Shown here in pieces: positions 22,901 through 35,912 of a stretch of DNA of 64,000 bases. The notes under the pieces were generated by a model that was not told where the DNA came from, ran no database searches, and worked only from the letters and a program-made list of their open reading frames with translations. Each line of letters starts with the position of its first letter. Position 1 is the first letter of the stretch. Source of the DNA: Ceratothoa steindachneri (taxonomy: Eukaryota; Arthropoda; Malacostraca; Isopoda; Cymothoidae); assembly GCA_963969495.1 (NCBI GenBank), contig OZ018324.1, forward strand, positions 45,320,609 to 45,384,608, written 5' to 3'. Made by a program: the position numbers and the translations under genes.

Positions 22901-23555
22901 CTCAGTTGTGTAGATATAACGCCACTTAACCAAATATTCTTTTACCGGTGCGTTGTGCAATTTTTAAATAAAAAACGCAACTTGAATAATTCAATACTTT
23001 GTTATTATATATAATAATAACACAATGCAAACTTGCCAAAGTTTAGATAATGTTTATAACAAGTCAAGAAGAGCTGATGAATGAATAAATTTAAGTTAAG
23101 GCAATTTTACAGTGCATTATAAATCATAAAAAATTAACCAAAAACTGATGAGAGAAGAAAGAATATTATGTCACTGTCATTCGTATTAAATGTACAGAAA
23201 AATGAATGTGAATGAATTATGGCGCATTAAATTAGTGTATACTGAATTTTTTATTAAAATTAGTAAAAACAAAGGGCTAAGGTATCACAAATTTTCTCCC
23301 GAATGTCTCTCTTGGTAATCCAATAACTGTACACTCTGTCTAGAATCATTTCATATCTAGTAGAAAGGTAATAATACTCAATTATCATCAAATCATTTAA
23401 TTGAGACACCCTTTTCTACCCTTGGCTAAAATTATGGGGCAGGTATGAAAAAGCGAAAAATATGATTTAAAGTCATTTAGTTCATGCATGACATAATATA
23501 AATTAATATTTTTGCGTATATTCTATCAATAATTAATATTTAATGTGTCCTGCTT
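22901..23555. other. No recognised feature
   Basis: AT-rich sequence between two Tc1-like relics, likely containing their terminal regions. I did not find a clear inverted repeat pair. Confidence 0.4.
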
Positions 23556-23559
23556 TTGC

Positions 23560-24650
23560 ATTTATAACCGTTGCTATTGGTTTATGAATAGTTGATAGTA
23601 AGTTGGCACAGGTGGTTAGCTAAATTTTATTCCATTCTTCATGAATTTTAGGTGGTAATTCCCTTTTTGATTAACATTTATACACTTTTAGACTTGTGCC
23701 CAAGTGTGACCACAAATATTCAATGAGGTTAAGGTCTTGAAATTGAGGTGACCATTGCATCAACGTCAACCCTTTCTTTTTAAACCAACCGTTTGATACT
23801 CTAGATGTGTGGCATGGAGCATTGGCTCGTTGGGTGTTTACACCATTTGGTATGTCATCATTAAAAATTTTACCTAAGTAAGGTTGATAAACCTGCTCTA
23901 AAATGCTGGTGTAAGTGTTCGAATTCATACTGCCCTCACAAATGAACAACTTTCCTAGAACTAAAGGCAACATACAGCCCCAAACGATTATACTGTTAGG
24001 ACAACACATCTCGGATCATAACCTTCCTCAACACTTCAACGAAAATAAACAGCTCCAGGCGTCTTAAAGTTATGAGGAGAAATACCAATTTTATTGACCA
24101 TATTTTGTATCCAATAAAAATGTGTATAAGCGTAATAAATTGGTAGAAACTAATGTGCTTAGCCTACCTCAAATTTGTTTTTATCAGACCAAACAACTTT
24201 ATCCCAATCATCACCAGTCCAATCTTCATGCTCTTTTGCCCAAGACTATTGCTTGTTCTTTTTCAAAAGAGACAGACGGGGGTTCTTCCTCTACCCTTAC
24301 ATCTTTTGAGAGTGTCTTCTAATGACCTCCTTCTCACTGATATATCTTTGGTTTTTGCTGGCCAAAACTCAGCAGCTATATCACGAGAGGTTATTTTCTC
24401 CTATCGGCCAGCGATGTCATTTTCAGAAACACCTCTTCTCTTGGAGTTGTACACCTTTTGAGACCTTGACTAACACAGTTTTTGAAAGAATTGGTCTCAT
24501 TGAACCTAGTAATGATTGATTGTACACCGTTTCTAGAGCATTTCAAATTTATTGCACTTTTAACTTGAGAGAATCCCTCACTGGACAGTGCAATAAATTG
24601 ATAAATGAGAGAATGAAATGAATGAGAAATCATTGAAAAATAAAATAAAC
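23560..24650 (-). pseudogene. Tc1-like transposase b, copy 1
   Basis: The best preserved DNA transposase here. N-terminal ALSSEGFSQ..SAINLKCSRNG helix-turn-helix at about 24,595-24,535; TTPREEVFLKMTSLADRRK at 24,450-24,391. After a frameshift, the first catalytic Asp is kept in VVWSDKNKFE near 24,205-24,175. From 24,009 to 23,671 one open frame reads VWGCM, then LFICEGSMNS, then ANAPCHTS where the family has DNAPCHTS (Asp 2 lost), then DLNLIEYLW with the final Glu kept (23,735-23,709). DD34E-type layout. Inactive through Asp 2 and frameshifts. Confidence 0.85.
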
Positions 24651-25330
24651 GTTAGTATCACACATTGAATGGCAGGAGGGTTCCCTAACTACTTAGGCAC
24701 AATATGCAAAAAAGCATTAAAGCGTTTATAAAAGCAAAAGGAATACATATAAAATAATAATTATAGATGAGATATACTCGTCTGTTTGTTATGTTGTTTT
24801 CAATTATTATATGAATGAGTTTCATTCGTATTCTCTATTTTTTCGTACCAGCTCCATAAATTTGTCCAAAGCTGTATTTACTTTGAATGAATTTATAGAA
24901 GCTAAAAATTAACGATAGATAAGAACACAAGTTGAAAGTTCTTCAAAATCACTCTTTCTCTGGCAAATGGTGTGACATGTTATTAAATGATATAATTGAG
25001 CTATTTTTAACTTTATTTGATATGATAAATTTGAAAATCAAGAAAAGGTTGTGATCATTTTGAAGTAATGATTTTACCTTGCAGTGCCATATATAATAAT
25101 TACCAGACCACAAACATAAAAACCGATCTTTTGGAAAATCAGATAGAAGAGAAGTTTTCCTGGAAGCTTTTACGAAATGAAGAATAAGAAGTCATCATGT
25201 GGATGATAGTTATTTAAAGCATGTTCAAGTAATTGAAGAATCGATAATTTATAAATGTATTTTCAAATCTTTTTCAGCATTAGCAAAATCAGTGCTGGTC
25301 ATTCGAGAGTTTTTTTAAAAGTAAGACTAA
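24651..25330. other. No recognised feature
   Basis: AT-rich spacer before the CR1-like LINE. No motif seen. Confidence 0.4.
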
Positions 25331-27028
25331 TTATATTGTTTCTTCTACAAAGATAGGCCTAGACAGAGAGGGTGCGGTGTAATGTTGTATGTCAAGGATA
25401 CATTTAAATCTACAAACTCCAACATTATATGCGATCACGAGCTCCTAGGCATTGACCTAGAGATAGTTCCTGTCAGATAAAGGACCCTAGGGCTTTACAG
25501 ACCCCCTTCCCAACCCGTTGAGAAGGACAGGGAACTGTACGAGCTGCCGGGTGAGCTTGTTCAAGACAGAGTGTGCATAGTTATGGGCAACTTCAACAGA
25601 CAAGTTGACTGGGAAACCAGAGCAGCCTGTGGTGAGAGCGCGCTACTCCTGGAGTTTGCCAACAACGAGTTCCTCACTCAATGGGTCAGAGAACCGACAA
25701 GAGGAGACAATATCCTCGACTTGGTCTTCACTTTGTTACTGATGATGATTTCGTTGAGGATCTCTCTGTAGGATAATTAGATTTACCGTCAAGATCCCGA
25801 AGGTAAGGTCTGTTGCCAGTCAATCAAGGAAATTTGACTTGAGAAGAGCAGACTTTGCAAGCCTTCGTGCTGGGCTGACTGATGTAAGGCTAGCGGTATG
25901 CGAAGATGATGAGGATTAGTGTAACAATTTCAAAAATAAGTTCATGAGTCTTCAATCAAGTTGCATACCTCTGAAATGCCACCGTCGGTCTTCTGTTCAC
26001 CCAAAGTGGTTAAATCGAGAAATCGGCCAACTGCTTAGGGAGAAGAGAAATGCGTACGGGAGATCGAAGATCTCGGGTGCCTTTGACGAGTACCGGAGGC
26101 TAGCCAGAAGAGTGAAGTCCAGAATAAGGGTGGCTAAGCGGTCTGAGGAACTCCGAGTGACGAGACTCTGCAAGGAGAATCCCAAGGAGTTCTTCGGCTA
26201 TGTAAATAACCGTAAACCAATCAATAGTAGAGATTGGGCCCTTAGTAGACGAGAAGGGTGCATTAACTCACTCAGATGCAGAAAATGCTAACCTGTTCGA
26301 TGACTACTTCTCTTCAGTGTTTACTAAAGAGTGTGGTCCCATCCCCCAGCCCACGGATTTCTACTCGGGGAAAAGGCTGAAGCTAAAAGACTTCACCGAA
26401 GGAGAAATAAAGAAAAAGATCACTGACCTAAAGACGAATAAGTCCCCCGGACCGGACGGGTTTATATCCAAGGTGTTAAGGGAAGTGTGCGTTGAAGTAT
26501 CACGACATCTGTGCGCTATCTTTAACATGTCAATCCGGACCGGATGCGTTCCTAGAGACTGGCGTGAGGCGGAGGTGACTCCGATCTTCAAGAAAGGAGA
26601 CCCCAGCCATCCGTCAAACTACCGACCCATCAGTTAAAATTTAATAGTCGGTAAACTCATGGAAAGCATAATAGTGGACAAGATAACATCTCATTTAGAG
26701 TCAAGCCTGCTACTGAAGAGTTCTCAGCACGGCTTCCGAAGGCAACGGTCATGCCTGACGAACCTTGTGGAATTCTTCCACTTCGTGTTCAGTGAGCATA
26801 ATCAGGATAAAGTGGTGGATGTTGTGTACCTTGACTTCCAAAAGGCCTTTGACAAGGTACAACACTGCCGCCTAATCCGGAAAGTGCGTGCGCAGGGCAT
26901 AGAAGGCAACGTAGCAGGTTGGATAGAGAGCTGGTTAAGGGACATACGGCAACGAGTAGTGGTGAATGGTCAGGCCTCTGAATGGGCGTCCGTATCTAGC
27001 AGTGTCCCTCAAGGTTCCGTCCTGGGAA
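25330..27028 (+). pseudogene. CR1/L2-like LINE ORF2, truncated by the junction, copy 1
   Basis: Plus-strand endonuclease-RT. Endonuclease: GVMLYVKDTFKS near 25,376-25,412, VMGNFNRQVDW near 25,583-25,615 (GDFN-type motif with Asp changed to Asn), NILDLVF near 25,709-25,730. RT: KSPGPDG at 26,443-26,463, DWREAEVTPIFKKGD near 26,560-26,605, NYRPIS at 26,618-26,635 followed by a TAA at 26,635-26,637 not present in copy 2, HGFRRQRSC near 26,729-26,757, DFQKAFDKVQH near 26,833-26,867 (motif A), then SVPQGSVLG up to 27,028, where the frame is cut by the duplication junction. The YADD box is absent from this copy. Confidence 0.85.
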
Positions 27029-29043
27029 AAACTTGAAATTTCAATACAATTGTAAATAATATCAGCGTGAGTTAGATATATCATCCTGAATCGACTAATG
27101 ACCATATTGTAATATTTACTCGGATTCAACTTCATTGCGCAACGATCACACCAGGACATGATGCTCAAGATATCACCGATCCTCTCTATATCCCCTGAAC
27201 TAGGAATATTTGTATAAAATATGGTCTTATCAGCGTAAGTAGTCATTTCAGACTTGATCTTGGAAAATATGTCTGAGCAATAAATAATACAAAGGATGGA
27301 TCTGGGACATTTCTTTGGAGAACACAATGCAAAACTGAACTGAAAGAGCTTAAATAACCATCAAGTGATACGTATTGTCTTTTGTGACTCACAAACTCAG
27401 AAAACACTTCAAGGTAGTAGCCGCTAATTCCAAAGTACCTAATTTGGTACAAAAGTCTCTTATTGTTAACTCTATCGAAGTCAGAACTAAAATATAGAGA
27501 TACGATTCTTGACTCATGACCACCTTCAAAAGACTAAACTCACAGGTACGCTTAATCAGTAAGTGGTCAACGAATCTAGATGAAATGGGGGTTATAAAGA
27601 TGTGGTTTGTAGTCATAAGGATGAAATGGAGTAACATCTGCAATAAACAAGCTTGTTAAAAATGAAACACGAGGTAAAATAATTAAAAAATAACAGCCCA
27701 AATTTGATGCAATTTTCCTGTAAAAAAAAAGGAATGAATCCTAAAGGATCAGAACAATCAAACAAATCCAGATCATCCAGGAGCGTGGCAACCTCAAAAG
27801 ATTCCAAAGCAGGAAAGCTCAGTTTAATATAAGTAAAACGAGAGGAACACGGAGCTAAATGTTCACAGTTTTCTGTAGTCAAAAAGGGAAATGAGAAATC
27901 CAGCCTTACATTTAGAGCTATAGAACCATCTGCACATATCACAATGAGGACGGCTAAAGTAAAACCACCAGGAATATGACTATGAAGTACCAGTTTGAAG
28001 GATATTTTTATGGTGATCATTATAAAACTCTAGGAACAGAATCTGGTATGCTAATGAGAGAGGACACACTAAGTTATCTATCATACGACACACAGGAAGG
28101 TAAAAGAGACCACCTTAAAATATTTGATATTCTTTATACGCTTGGCTTGTTTACTATCATCTGTAAATCAAGGGTTAACTTTTAGACGACTTTGAATTAT
28201 GTTACCTAGAATTTTTATTTCATTAATAAAAAGAGGAATACTATTGAGAGCCTTGATTGGAAAATCAACGAAAATTATCACCCAGACCAAATAACATGCT
28301 ATTTCAAAAATACTTAAAACACAAGTTGTGCTTATTTGGCATGGGGAAAGTAGCCTGGAAGTTAAAAAAGAATTCTGAGTGATCAGTATTGTCAACAGGT
28401 AGAAGAGTTCGAACGTTCATTTCCAAAGAGTCATCATTAAGGAGCAGTGTTAGTCATTTACCCAAAATATGAGTTGTATAACGGAAAGTTTGTTCACTTT
28501 TTGAAAGATTAGAGATATCTAAAGCAGCATGATCATTTTGATTAGAAGAAAAGATGGAGTTAAACCATTTACGTGATGTGAATTAAGATCGCCAATGGAA
28601 ACGAAAAAATCTTTTAAATCATATTCTTCAATTGCGCCGAAGAAAATTTAATAGTGGCTAAGACAGCTGCAACTTTTGATACGAATTATTTCATGACGGC
28701 TACATCAAATTATGTGAAATCAGTTGGCAATACAAGATGCGCGTATGTGTACACACATAGCCTTCTCTCTAAATATTGAGTTACACATTGAGAGAATAGA
28801 TTTTTTTTAAATTAAGAATTGGGAAATCAAACACAACGGCAGGAAGTTTGAAATATCTCTTATAACATAGTATTATATAAAATTTTGTAGATACTGCTGA
28901 GATAAGCAAATCCTCCGCAAGCTCCCGAAAGGTAATACAGAGGGACAAAAGATGACTAAATGCCAGGCAAAGCAAATAGAACTACGGAAAAAAGGCTCCA
29001 CTTAAGCCGAGCCAGCCACAATATTTAGGCAGGCTATTAAGAG
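27029..29043 (-). pseudogene. Jockey-like LINE ORF2, 3'-truncated, copy 2
   Basis: The same element as at 14,480-16,680, but its RT thumb is cut at 27,029 and joined to the CR1-like LINE. YADK replaces YADE of copy 1 near 27,238. The RT start near 27,750 has a 2-base deletion relative to copy 1 that shortens the frame around FIPFFLQ. The chimeric 130-codon minus ORF at 26,935-27,327 crosses the junction and is an accident of the fusion. Confidence 0.75.
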
Positions 29044-29647
29044 TGTGTGCTGCGAAGTCGCAAATAATTTGGAGAACCTGACAAAACCTCTGACAAAAGA
29101 AAGTGAAAATCACTGCCGTATATTTGAGCAATATTAAGTTTGGCTTAATTCCAGTCTATTTCATGGAATTTTCATGCAATATTATTAAATTGGGGTTTGG
29201 AAGTGTTTCCGGGGTATATTTTAGAATTGAGGTTTTTTATATATTTTCCTAGGTTTTTGCTGTCTTATTCAATCTAAGATTGGCGGAAAATTGCCAAGGT
29301 ATTGGCTAGACACTTAAGAATATGTAAAAAAAAGGGCATATTATAGCTTGACGGTAAAACTGAAAACTATCTTAGTATCAATATTTGTCACAATTATTTA
29401 GTAGTTTTAATTTGTGGTGTTAAGGCAGGAAAAAGTAGCTATAGTTATTGTTATTAGGACTTTTACTGGTTGTCCATTTAGAGCATTTTAGCTTTCTTCA
29501 AGCTGAGTATCATTTAACGGGTATTGCAAAAGTCCTGTTGCACTTCTCAGGACGCTAATAAACATTGCTACAATGATAGTTTTGATGTAGATAGAAACGT
29601 TTTTATTATTTTAACGTATTAATATCTTTTTAAATTATAATATTAAT

Positions 29648-30542
29648 CACTGTGCCGACCTCGGCGGTGATCACGAGATCTAGGCGAGACTTGAAGGCTG
29701 TGGACACGTGTCTGACGAAGCCCTTCCTCATACTGACCCTCGCGCGGTTGACGGAGGATTTCAAATCGTCAATGTTGATAGGACGGAAATTGCTGGCCTT
29801 GTCTTCAACATGAGCCTAGAAGATGCAGTCGGTGGGAGTGAAGTCTGGTCAGTGCTACAGCCAAAACTCTGTCAACTAAAAACCTCACGATCGAACCCAA
29901 CTACTCTTGCACGGTCTTGGCCGTGTGGGCCGAAGCACAGTCTTGCTGAAAGACTTAGTCTACTTTCTTCGTGATATTTGTCACCCATGGCAGGACTTTT
30001 TTTTGGCCAAGATGTCTCTATTCGGCCGCGGTCAACATCTAACAGTCCAAGAACCTCACGTGCTGCAGCATCAGGGGCGCAGACTGATTGGTCGTGAACA
30101 CCTGCAGACCTCGAAGACGTCCTGGCTAAAGCTTACTATGGAGTCGTTTTGCTAACTGATTACCAGATTAACCATGAAATTTTTTTAGCGGGAAAAATTA
30201 GAATTCGAATGCCACAACTTTTAAACTCACTGAGAAGGTGACAAAAGCGCTCCCGACGAGGTTGTTCTCGCATACGCCGTCCTCCCTGAAAGCTTTGGAC
30301 ACTGTTTCCACCGAGATGTTCTTCTGCTTCGCGAGTAGTTTTTAAGGCTTTTCTCATAGCCAAATGATTGAAAACCTAACGTCTGCTTGAATGAAGTCGT
30401 TCTCTGAGGTCTTCCCCGTTCTTTAGCCTCTCCGTGATTTTGTGGACAGGAATCCCGCAGACTTTGAGCCGCTTGGCGATGTTAGACTTGTTGTAACCAG
30501 CGCGCTGGAGAGCAGAGATCTCGATTCTTTTCATTTCCATCT
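29648..30542 (-). pseudogene. DD37D-like transposase, copy 2
   Basis: The same transposase as at 17,285-18,180. The first catalytic Asp is Ala here too, but the second motif reads QQDCASAHTAK with GAC at 29,940-29,942, so Asp 2 is kept in this copy and lost only in copy 1. The helix-turn-helix part is shortened by a frame change near 30,363. Still inactive. Confidence 0.75.
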
Positions 30543-31196
30543 CGACGAATCTGCAAACATTATAAAAGACATTTTACCGACACAACCTGTTAAATTAGAA
30601 TTTCACATTTCATTTGATGCAACCTTTTATATCACATGCCTAAAAATAAAAACGAACTTTTGCAAAACTCGATATGAACTCTGGCGAGTTTAACAATGAT
30701 GTAAAAATTCCTAGGTTATTACGAATTTTTCATCGAAGATTTGAAGATCACAAATTTAATATCCCTTAAGGAACAAAAACAAAATTAGTTAACTTTGTTT
30801 TTCTTCAATACGGGCGGAATATAAATAAATATAGATGTTTGAGTGTGTAGGTTTAAGGTAAATAACAAAAAGGAGGGTATTAGCGAGAAGATTGCGATGA
30901 AAGATGATGTCTAGGAGTGGGAAAGAGAGATTACTTCCCTATTCTAAATTAAATTTAATTGATCTATGTAGTTCATATAGTGCTTTAAATAAATTATGAT
31001 ATATTTTATTTCAGACCATAGTAGAAATTAATGGCTGTATCTGAGGTGTTTAACATCACATATTTTATATCACAATTAGGAATCTTTTTAGTCCATTATA
31101 CCGCGTGACAGACAAAAAGCTTTACTTTATTGAAATTTGTTTTTTGTTAACTTTTAAAGTTTGAAAGTAGAAAAAGTATCATTACTCTTTTAACAT

Positions 31197-31440
31197 TCGA
31201 ACTGGCCAACACCGTAACCTATGCGCTTATAAATTATATTACCAAAATTCATTATGGCATTCTGAAAAATATTGACATTGAAGAATGCAATGATTAGTCG
31301 AAACTCATTATTCAGTTCTGCAATATTATTAAAACAGCTCGAAATAGTCTTTCTTGTACAATTTGTTGTGTCATTTCAGTCCTTAAGGAAATCAAGCCTT
31401 TAACCATGTTATAGTATCATAAGTTTTATGGACTGTGTCG
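31197..31440 (-). pseudogene. Transposase relic A, left part, copy 2
   Basis: Counterpart of 18,833-19,076, interrupted at the same point. Confidence 0.7.
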
Positions 31441-32736
31441 TGGTTTAGCCGAGATTATAGTTGTTTTTTATTTTTGATTATGATTAATAAAGTGAGGCGT
31501 ACGTTTGTACTTCTAGTGATCGCTTCAGGATCAATCTCTAAGAGCGCTTTTCTTATTTTTATTCTATTGAATGAATATAGAGGGGAGTTGGCAGTACTAA
31601 ATACTGCCAACGCAAGTCCTTCAAGGATAATTTAAACACTTCAATCAAAATAGACTTTTACTGTACATTAATCAAGTCAAATCAAATTAATATATACACT
31701 CACAAAATACAAATTAAAAATGATTCTTAATTACAGTTACCTGCACTCGGTTTCTGGTTGCTTTAAGGGAAAACAATTTTCTTTCAAAAAATTCGTCTTT
31801 AAGATATACAAATAATCTACTTTAACTGCACGGGGACATGAAAATAATATTGATTACTCATATAAGGTAGTGGGGTTTACCCAAAGAATCGATGCGAAAT
31901 ACTTTTCGAATATTGTCGGGAAAGGTGTCGTGAGTGTAGTTTATTTGCTTCTCAATAGATGGCGTTACTTCGAACGAGGAGTGGATGAGGGACGTCATGC
32001 CAGAATTTCAAGGCGACGGAGGATAAGGAATCAAAACAAAACAGCGATTGAGAAGGGAAGGCGTCGGACGTTTATGACATTGAAAAGGGTTTCTCAGACG
32101 AGGCTTGAAGATAGCAGTATGATTTTCTGGCAAATTGTTTTCGTTTGAAGAGCTTCTTATTTCGGTGAGAAATCTATCTAGTTTAACGTGTTAAACTCAG
32201 ATAGGGTATGATCACTTGACGATCTTGGGTAATCAAACTGTTCTAATGGTACTTGGAGGTAAGATAACTTGACGATCTTTGGTAATTGAACTGTCCTGAT
32301 TATAATTGGTGCAATCTGGTATTGCCCAATAAAGTAAAAGTCCTTCTAAACTTGCTGTGGGGAACTATATCCCGGCAAGTTCTTATCTATGTCGTGATGA
32401 AAACGAGAATTGTCCTATTTTTCTCCTGACGAGTCGTTTTATACTAAAATTACTCCCGTAGGGTAAGAGGAGGGGGAGGGCGTTAGCAAGGGAAGACCCG
32501 AGGGTGTAATGGTTTTTGGCCGTCTGTTATTTCTCTTCCTAGACATTTTAAAATTAGGAAAACTGGATTTCATGTTTCATCCGCAGGTGTTTTCAGCAGA
32601 GGTCAGGAATAACTCTCTCCTAAATTTATCAATTTTATTGTACCTGTATGATACTGGGGACTGGGTAGAGTGGCTTAGAGAGAGCCAGGTGGGTCTTGTT
32701 TTTATTTCATTGGTTTTCTTTGCCATGAGAAAGACC

Positions 32737-32796
<60 letters not shown>

Positions 32797-32837
32797 TACT
32801 CGAAACTTCTTAACTGCCTCGATTAACTCGTAATCTC
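31441..32837. mobile_element. Unidentified 1.4 kb insertion, copy 2
   Basis: Counterpart of 19,077-20,483 with the same 54-bp direct repeat near 32,205-32,300 and the same 92-codon basic ORF (31,870-32,148). Insertion preceded the segmental duplication, since both copies carry it at the same place. Confidence 0.55.
32740..32792. repeat. (AT)n microsatellite, copy 2
   Basis: About 53 bases of alternating A and T, 8 shorter than in copy 1. Confidence 0.95.
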
Positions 32838-32895
32838 TACAGGCTGTATCGCCATCTCACTCAAATCACTCGTCAGGTATGTGCTGTTGGCGAAA
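32838..32895 (-). pseudogene. Transposase relic A, right part, copy 2
   Basis: Counterpart of 20,484-20,540. Confidence 0.7.
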
Positions 32896-32942
32896 AAAGT
32901 ATAATTACAGAGAACAATATTTGGAATTTCATTTGCTACCTT

Positions 32943-33835
32943 TTAACATTCGAAATGACCACCCCCGGACTCTATGCACATATAAATTATATTAGCAAAA
33001 TTCATTATGGCATACTGAATAATATAGCCATTGAAGAATTCAAAGATTTGTCGAAACTCATTCTTCAGTTCTGCAATATTATTGGAACAACTCGAAATAT
33101 TCTTTCTTTTACAATTAGTTGTATGCCACATTAGTCCTTGAGGGAATCGAGCCTTTAACCATGTCATGGTATCACAAGCTTTAAGGACTGTATCGCCATC
33201 TCATTGAAAGCACTCGTCAAGGTATGTGCTGTTGGCTAAAATGCTTTTGAGCATATCAAGATATCTGGCAGTGTTAATTGACTGAGCTTTTACTGTTTCA
33301 TGGTCCTCAATGAAATAGGGCTCATAAATTTACCTTTAGCCCACACGATACCTTTACTTTGGGGAGTGAAAAGGTTTTTGAAATTGATTATTTAATCTAA
33401 TTAGTTACAATTTCCAATAATTCTGTTTATTTGGCATGCCTTTCTGGTAAACGTAATACTCTTCACTGAAGATTATGTTATTCATTAATAATTGTTTATC
33501 ATCTCACATTTCTTTAACCCTAAGGGAAAAACGATAGACTTCGTGGTTTACCCTCCATTGAGATTTCTTGATGACATTGACTCCTGTATGGTTTTAAATT
33601 AAGATCATTGTTTAGAATAGTTCGTACAGCTTCTCTATCCAAATGATCTCAGCTACCACTTTTCTCACTCACTTTTTTCATCAGCATCAATTAGAGTCCT
33701 TACCTTGTCAATATTCGTTTCCGTCCTCACAGTTTAACTTAGTGAAGTTTCCTTTATTAAAATTAAGAATTTTACTGTGTTAATTCTAAATGGAGTAATT
33801 TCCCAGGATTGATATTTTTTGTCTAATTGTATACC
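32943..33835 (-). pseudogene. NKQN-type transposase, copy 2
   Basis: Counterpart of 20,588-21,480, with the same C-terminal CIESGGGHFE near 32,975-32,945 and the same damaged catalytic motifs. Differences are scattered single bases. Confidence 0.7.
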
Positions 33836-34372
33836 ATATCTTGCATGAAAATGACAAATTGATTTGATTATGAAACCCTTTCAAATCATTAATTCCCAGA
33901 CAAATCTGCGCTGATCAAGAGTTAATTGTGCCATTTTTGAGAGCCTAAGACACAACAGTTGAATATATGCATATATATGGTATCCTTGACTGGAATAGAC
34001 TATCCAGCGCAAGTCTAGGCTACCTATTGTTCTTTGCAAAGATACTTATTCTAAATTCCAGACCTAATGGCCAACAAAAAAACAGCATTATAAAAAAGAG
34101 ATATTTTTGGCTATCACCTGGTATAAAAACACCACTATAGAGCGGATAAGGGGCTACCCATTGTTTAACTATATATTTCTCTATAATACGTCTCTTCGCA
34201 TTCCACTGGAAAATACAAGGACTGTAAGAGTATGATGCTTTTCCAGGGAGGATTTGTGGTAAAGGAATTCAGTATGTATATTATTTATTTATTATTGTTA
34301 AGTATATCAATATTGAGTTGGAAAAGATTCAACAGGACATGGATTTCATCCAATTTTCATATATTTCCTCAC

Positions 34373-35250
34373 TCACCTTGTAATTAGACATGCAGTTCTG
34401 TTTACTTTGTACTTCTATTACTTCATATTTTTTTCGAACTCCCAGTGTTCTATTGGGATCTGTGGTTGCCACTCCATAGTGATGATCGCAAATTTCTACC
34501 AAATAATTCTCGATCTAGTTAGATGAATAGAATGGGGCATTATCCTGCGGATTAAAACTTCCTTCCTTGATAATATTTGATTCATTTTCTAATAGATGGC
34601 TTTAATGCTTGTGCCAACATGATTGTATAAGTTTTGAATTCCATTCATTTTTGGCCAAAAAAATATCTCCTCTTCCTGGGGATGACATGCACCATCATAC
34701 GATGATAGAACCAAAAAAATGCTTCAGGATTGCATCCACACATGGATGGTGAAAATCCTATCCAACTGTACATTTGGGTAACAACTTTTAAGAAAAAGGG
34801 TTAAAAAAATAGAAATTTTTCAAATAATTTTCTTATAAGATATATATAAATGGAATTGCATAAATTACCTGCAAAAAACAAAAAAGTCTTTACTGCATCT
34901 GTAAAAGTTAATTTGATCTGACCAGATATCTTTAGACCATAGTTCATGCGTCCAATTTATGTGATCTTTTGCCCCCTGAAGACGTTTATTTCTGTTGACT
35001 TCAGATATTGATGGCTTTTTTCTTGCTTTGCAGCTTCTCTGTCCTTGATTTTCTAAGTGTTATTTTAACTTTCCTGTATTGGATTTTTTAACTTGATGCT
35101 TCCTTGAAACCCCAATCATGTCCTGAAGAAATTGCTTCCGCCTGTTCCAAAAAACGACCCGTATTTTTTTAATAAGAATTAGCTCGATAAGCAAGGTGAG
35201 TATTAATAAAGAGCGCAATTTTCTCCATAAGAACAACTTCATGTTAACTT
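34373..35250 (-). pseudogene. Tc1-like transposase a, copy 2
   Basis: Counterpart of 22,020-22,900, with the same open 60-codon N-terminal piece at 35,060-35,242 and the same WSDQTNF first-Asp motif near 34,915. Confidence 0.7.
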
Positions 35251-35912
35251 GAACTCAGTTGTGTAGATATAACGCCACTTAACCAGATATTCTTTTACCG
35301 ATGCGTTGTGCAATTTTTAAATAAAAAACGCAACTTGAATAATTCAATACTTTGTTATTATATATAACAATAACACAATGCAAACTTGCCAAAGTTTAGA
35401 TAATGTTTATAACAAGTCAAGAAGAGCTGATGAATGAATATATTTAAGTTAAGACAATTTTACAGTGCATTATAAATCATAAAAAATTAACCCAAAACTG
35501 GTGAGAGAAGAAAGAATATTCTGTCACTGTCATTCGTATTAAATGTACAGAAAAATGAATGTGAATGAATTATGGCGCATTAAATTAGTGTATACTGAAT
35601 TTTTTATTAAAATTAGTAAAAACAAAGGGCTAAGGTATCACAAATTTTCTCCCGAATGTCTCTCTTGGTAATCCAATAACTGTACGCTCTGTCTAGAATC
35701 ATTTCATATCTAGTAGAAAGGTAATAATACTCAATTATCATCAAATCATTTAATTGAGACACCCTTTTCTACCCTTGGCTAAAATTATGGGGCAGGTATG
35801 AAAAAGCGAAAAATATGATTTAAAGTCATTTAGTTCATGCATGACATAATATAAATTAATATTTTTGCGTATATTCTATCAATAATTAATATTTAATGTG
35901 TCCTGCTTTTGC

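Larger units (their letters stand above)
14663..27028 (+). repeat. Tandem segmental duplication, copy 1 (12.37 kb)
   Basis: The whole block recurs in direct orientation at 27,029-39,380. Offsets between matching points fall from 12,363 at the left to 12,353 at the right, with steps explained by small indels and an 8-bp shorter (AT)n tract. Sample comparisons show roughly 1-2 percent substitutions, spread along the block. The right edge of copy 1 cuts the CR1-like LINE after the SVPQGSVLG motif. Confidence 0.97.

Noticed and set aside
23140..23165. CTGATGAG...GAAA as a hammerhead core
   Set aside because: Only four bases separate the two core boxes so stem II cannot form, and copy 2 has CTGGTGAG at the same place.
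24122..24519. Plus-strand ORFs kept in both copies
   Set aside because: They are antisense to Tc1-like transposase b.
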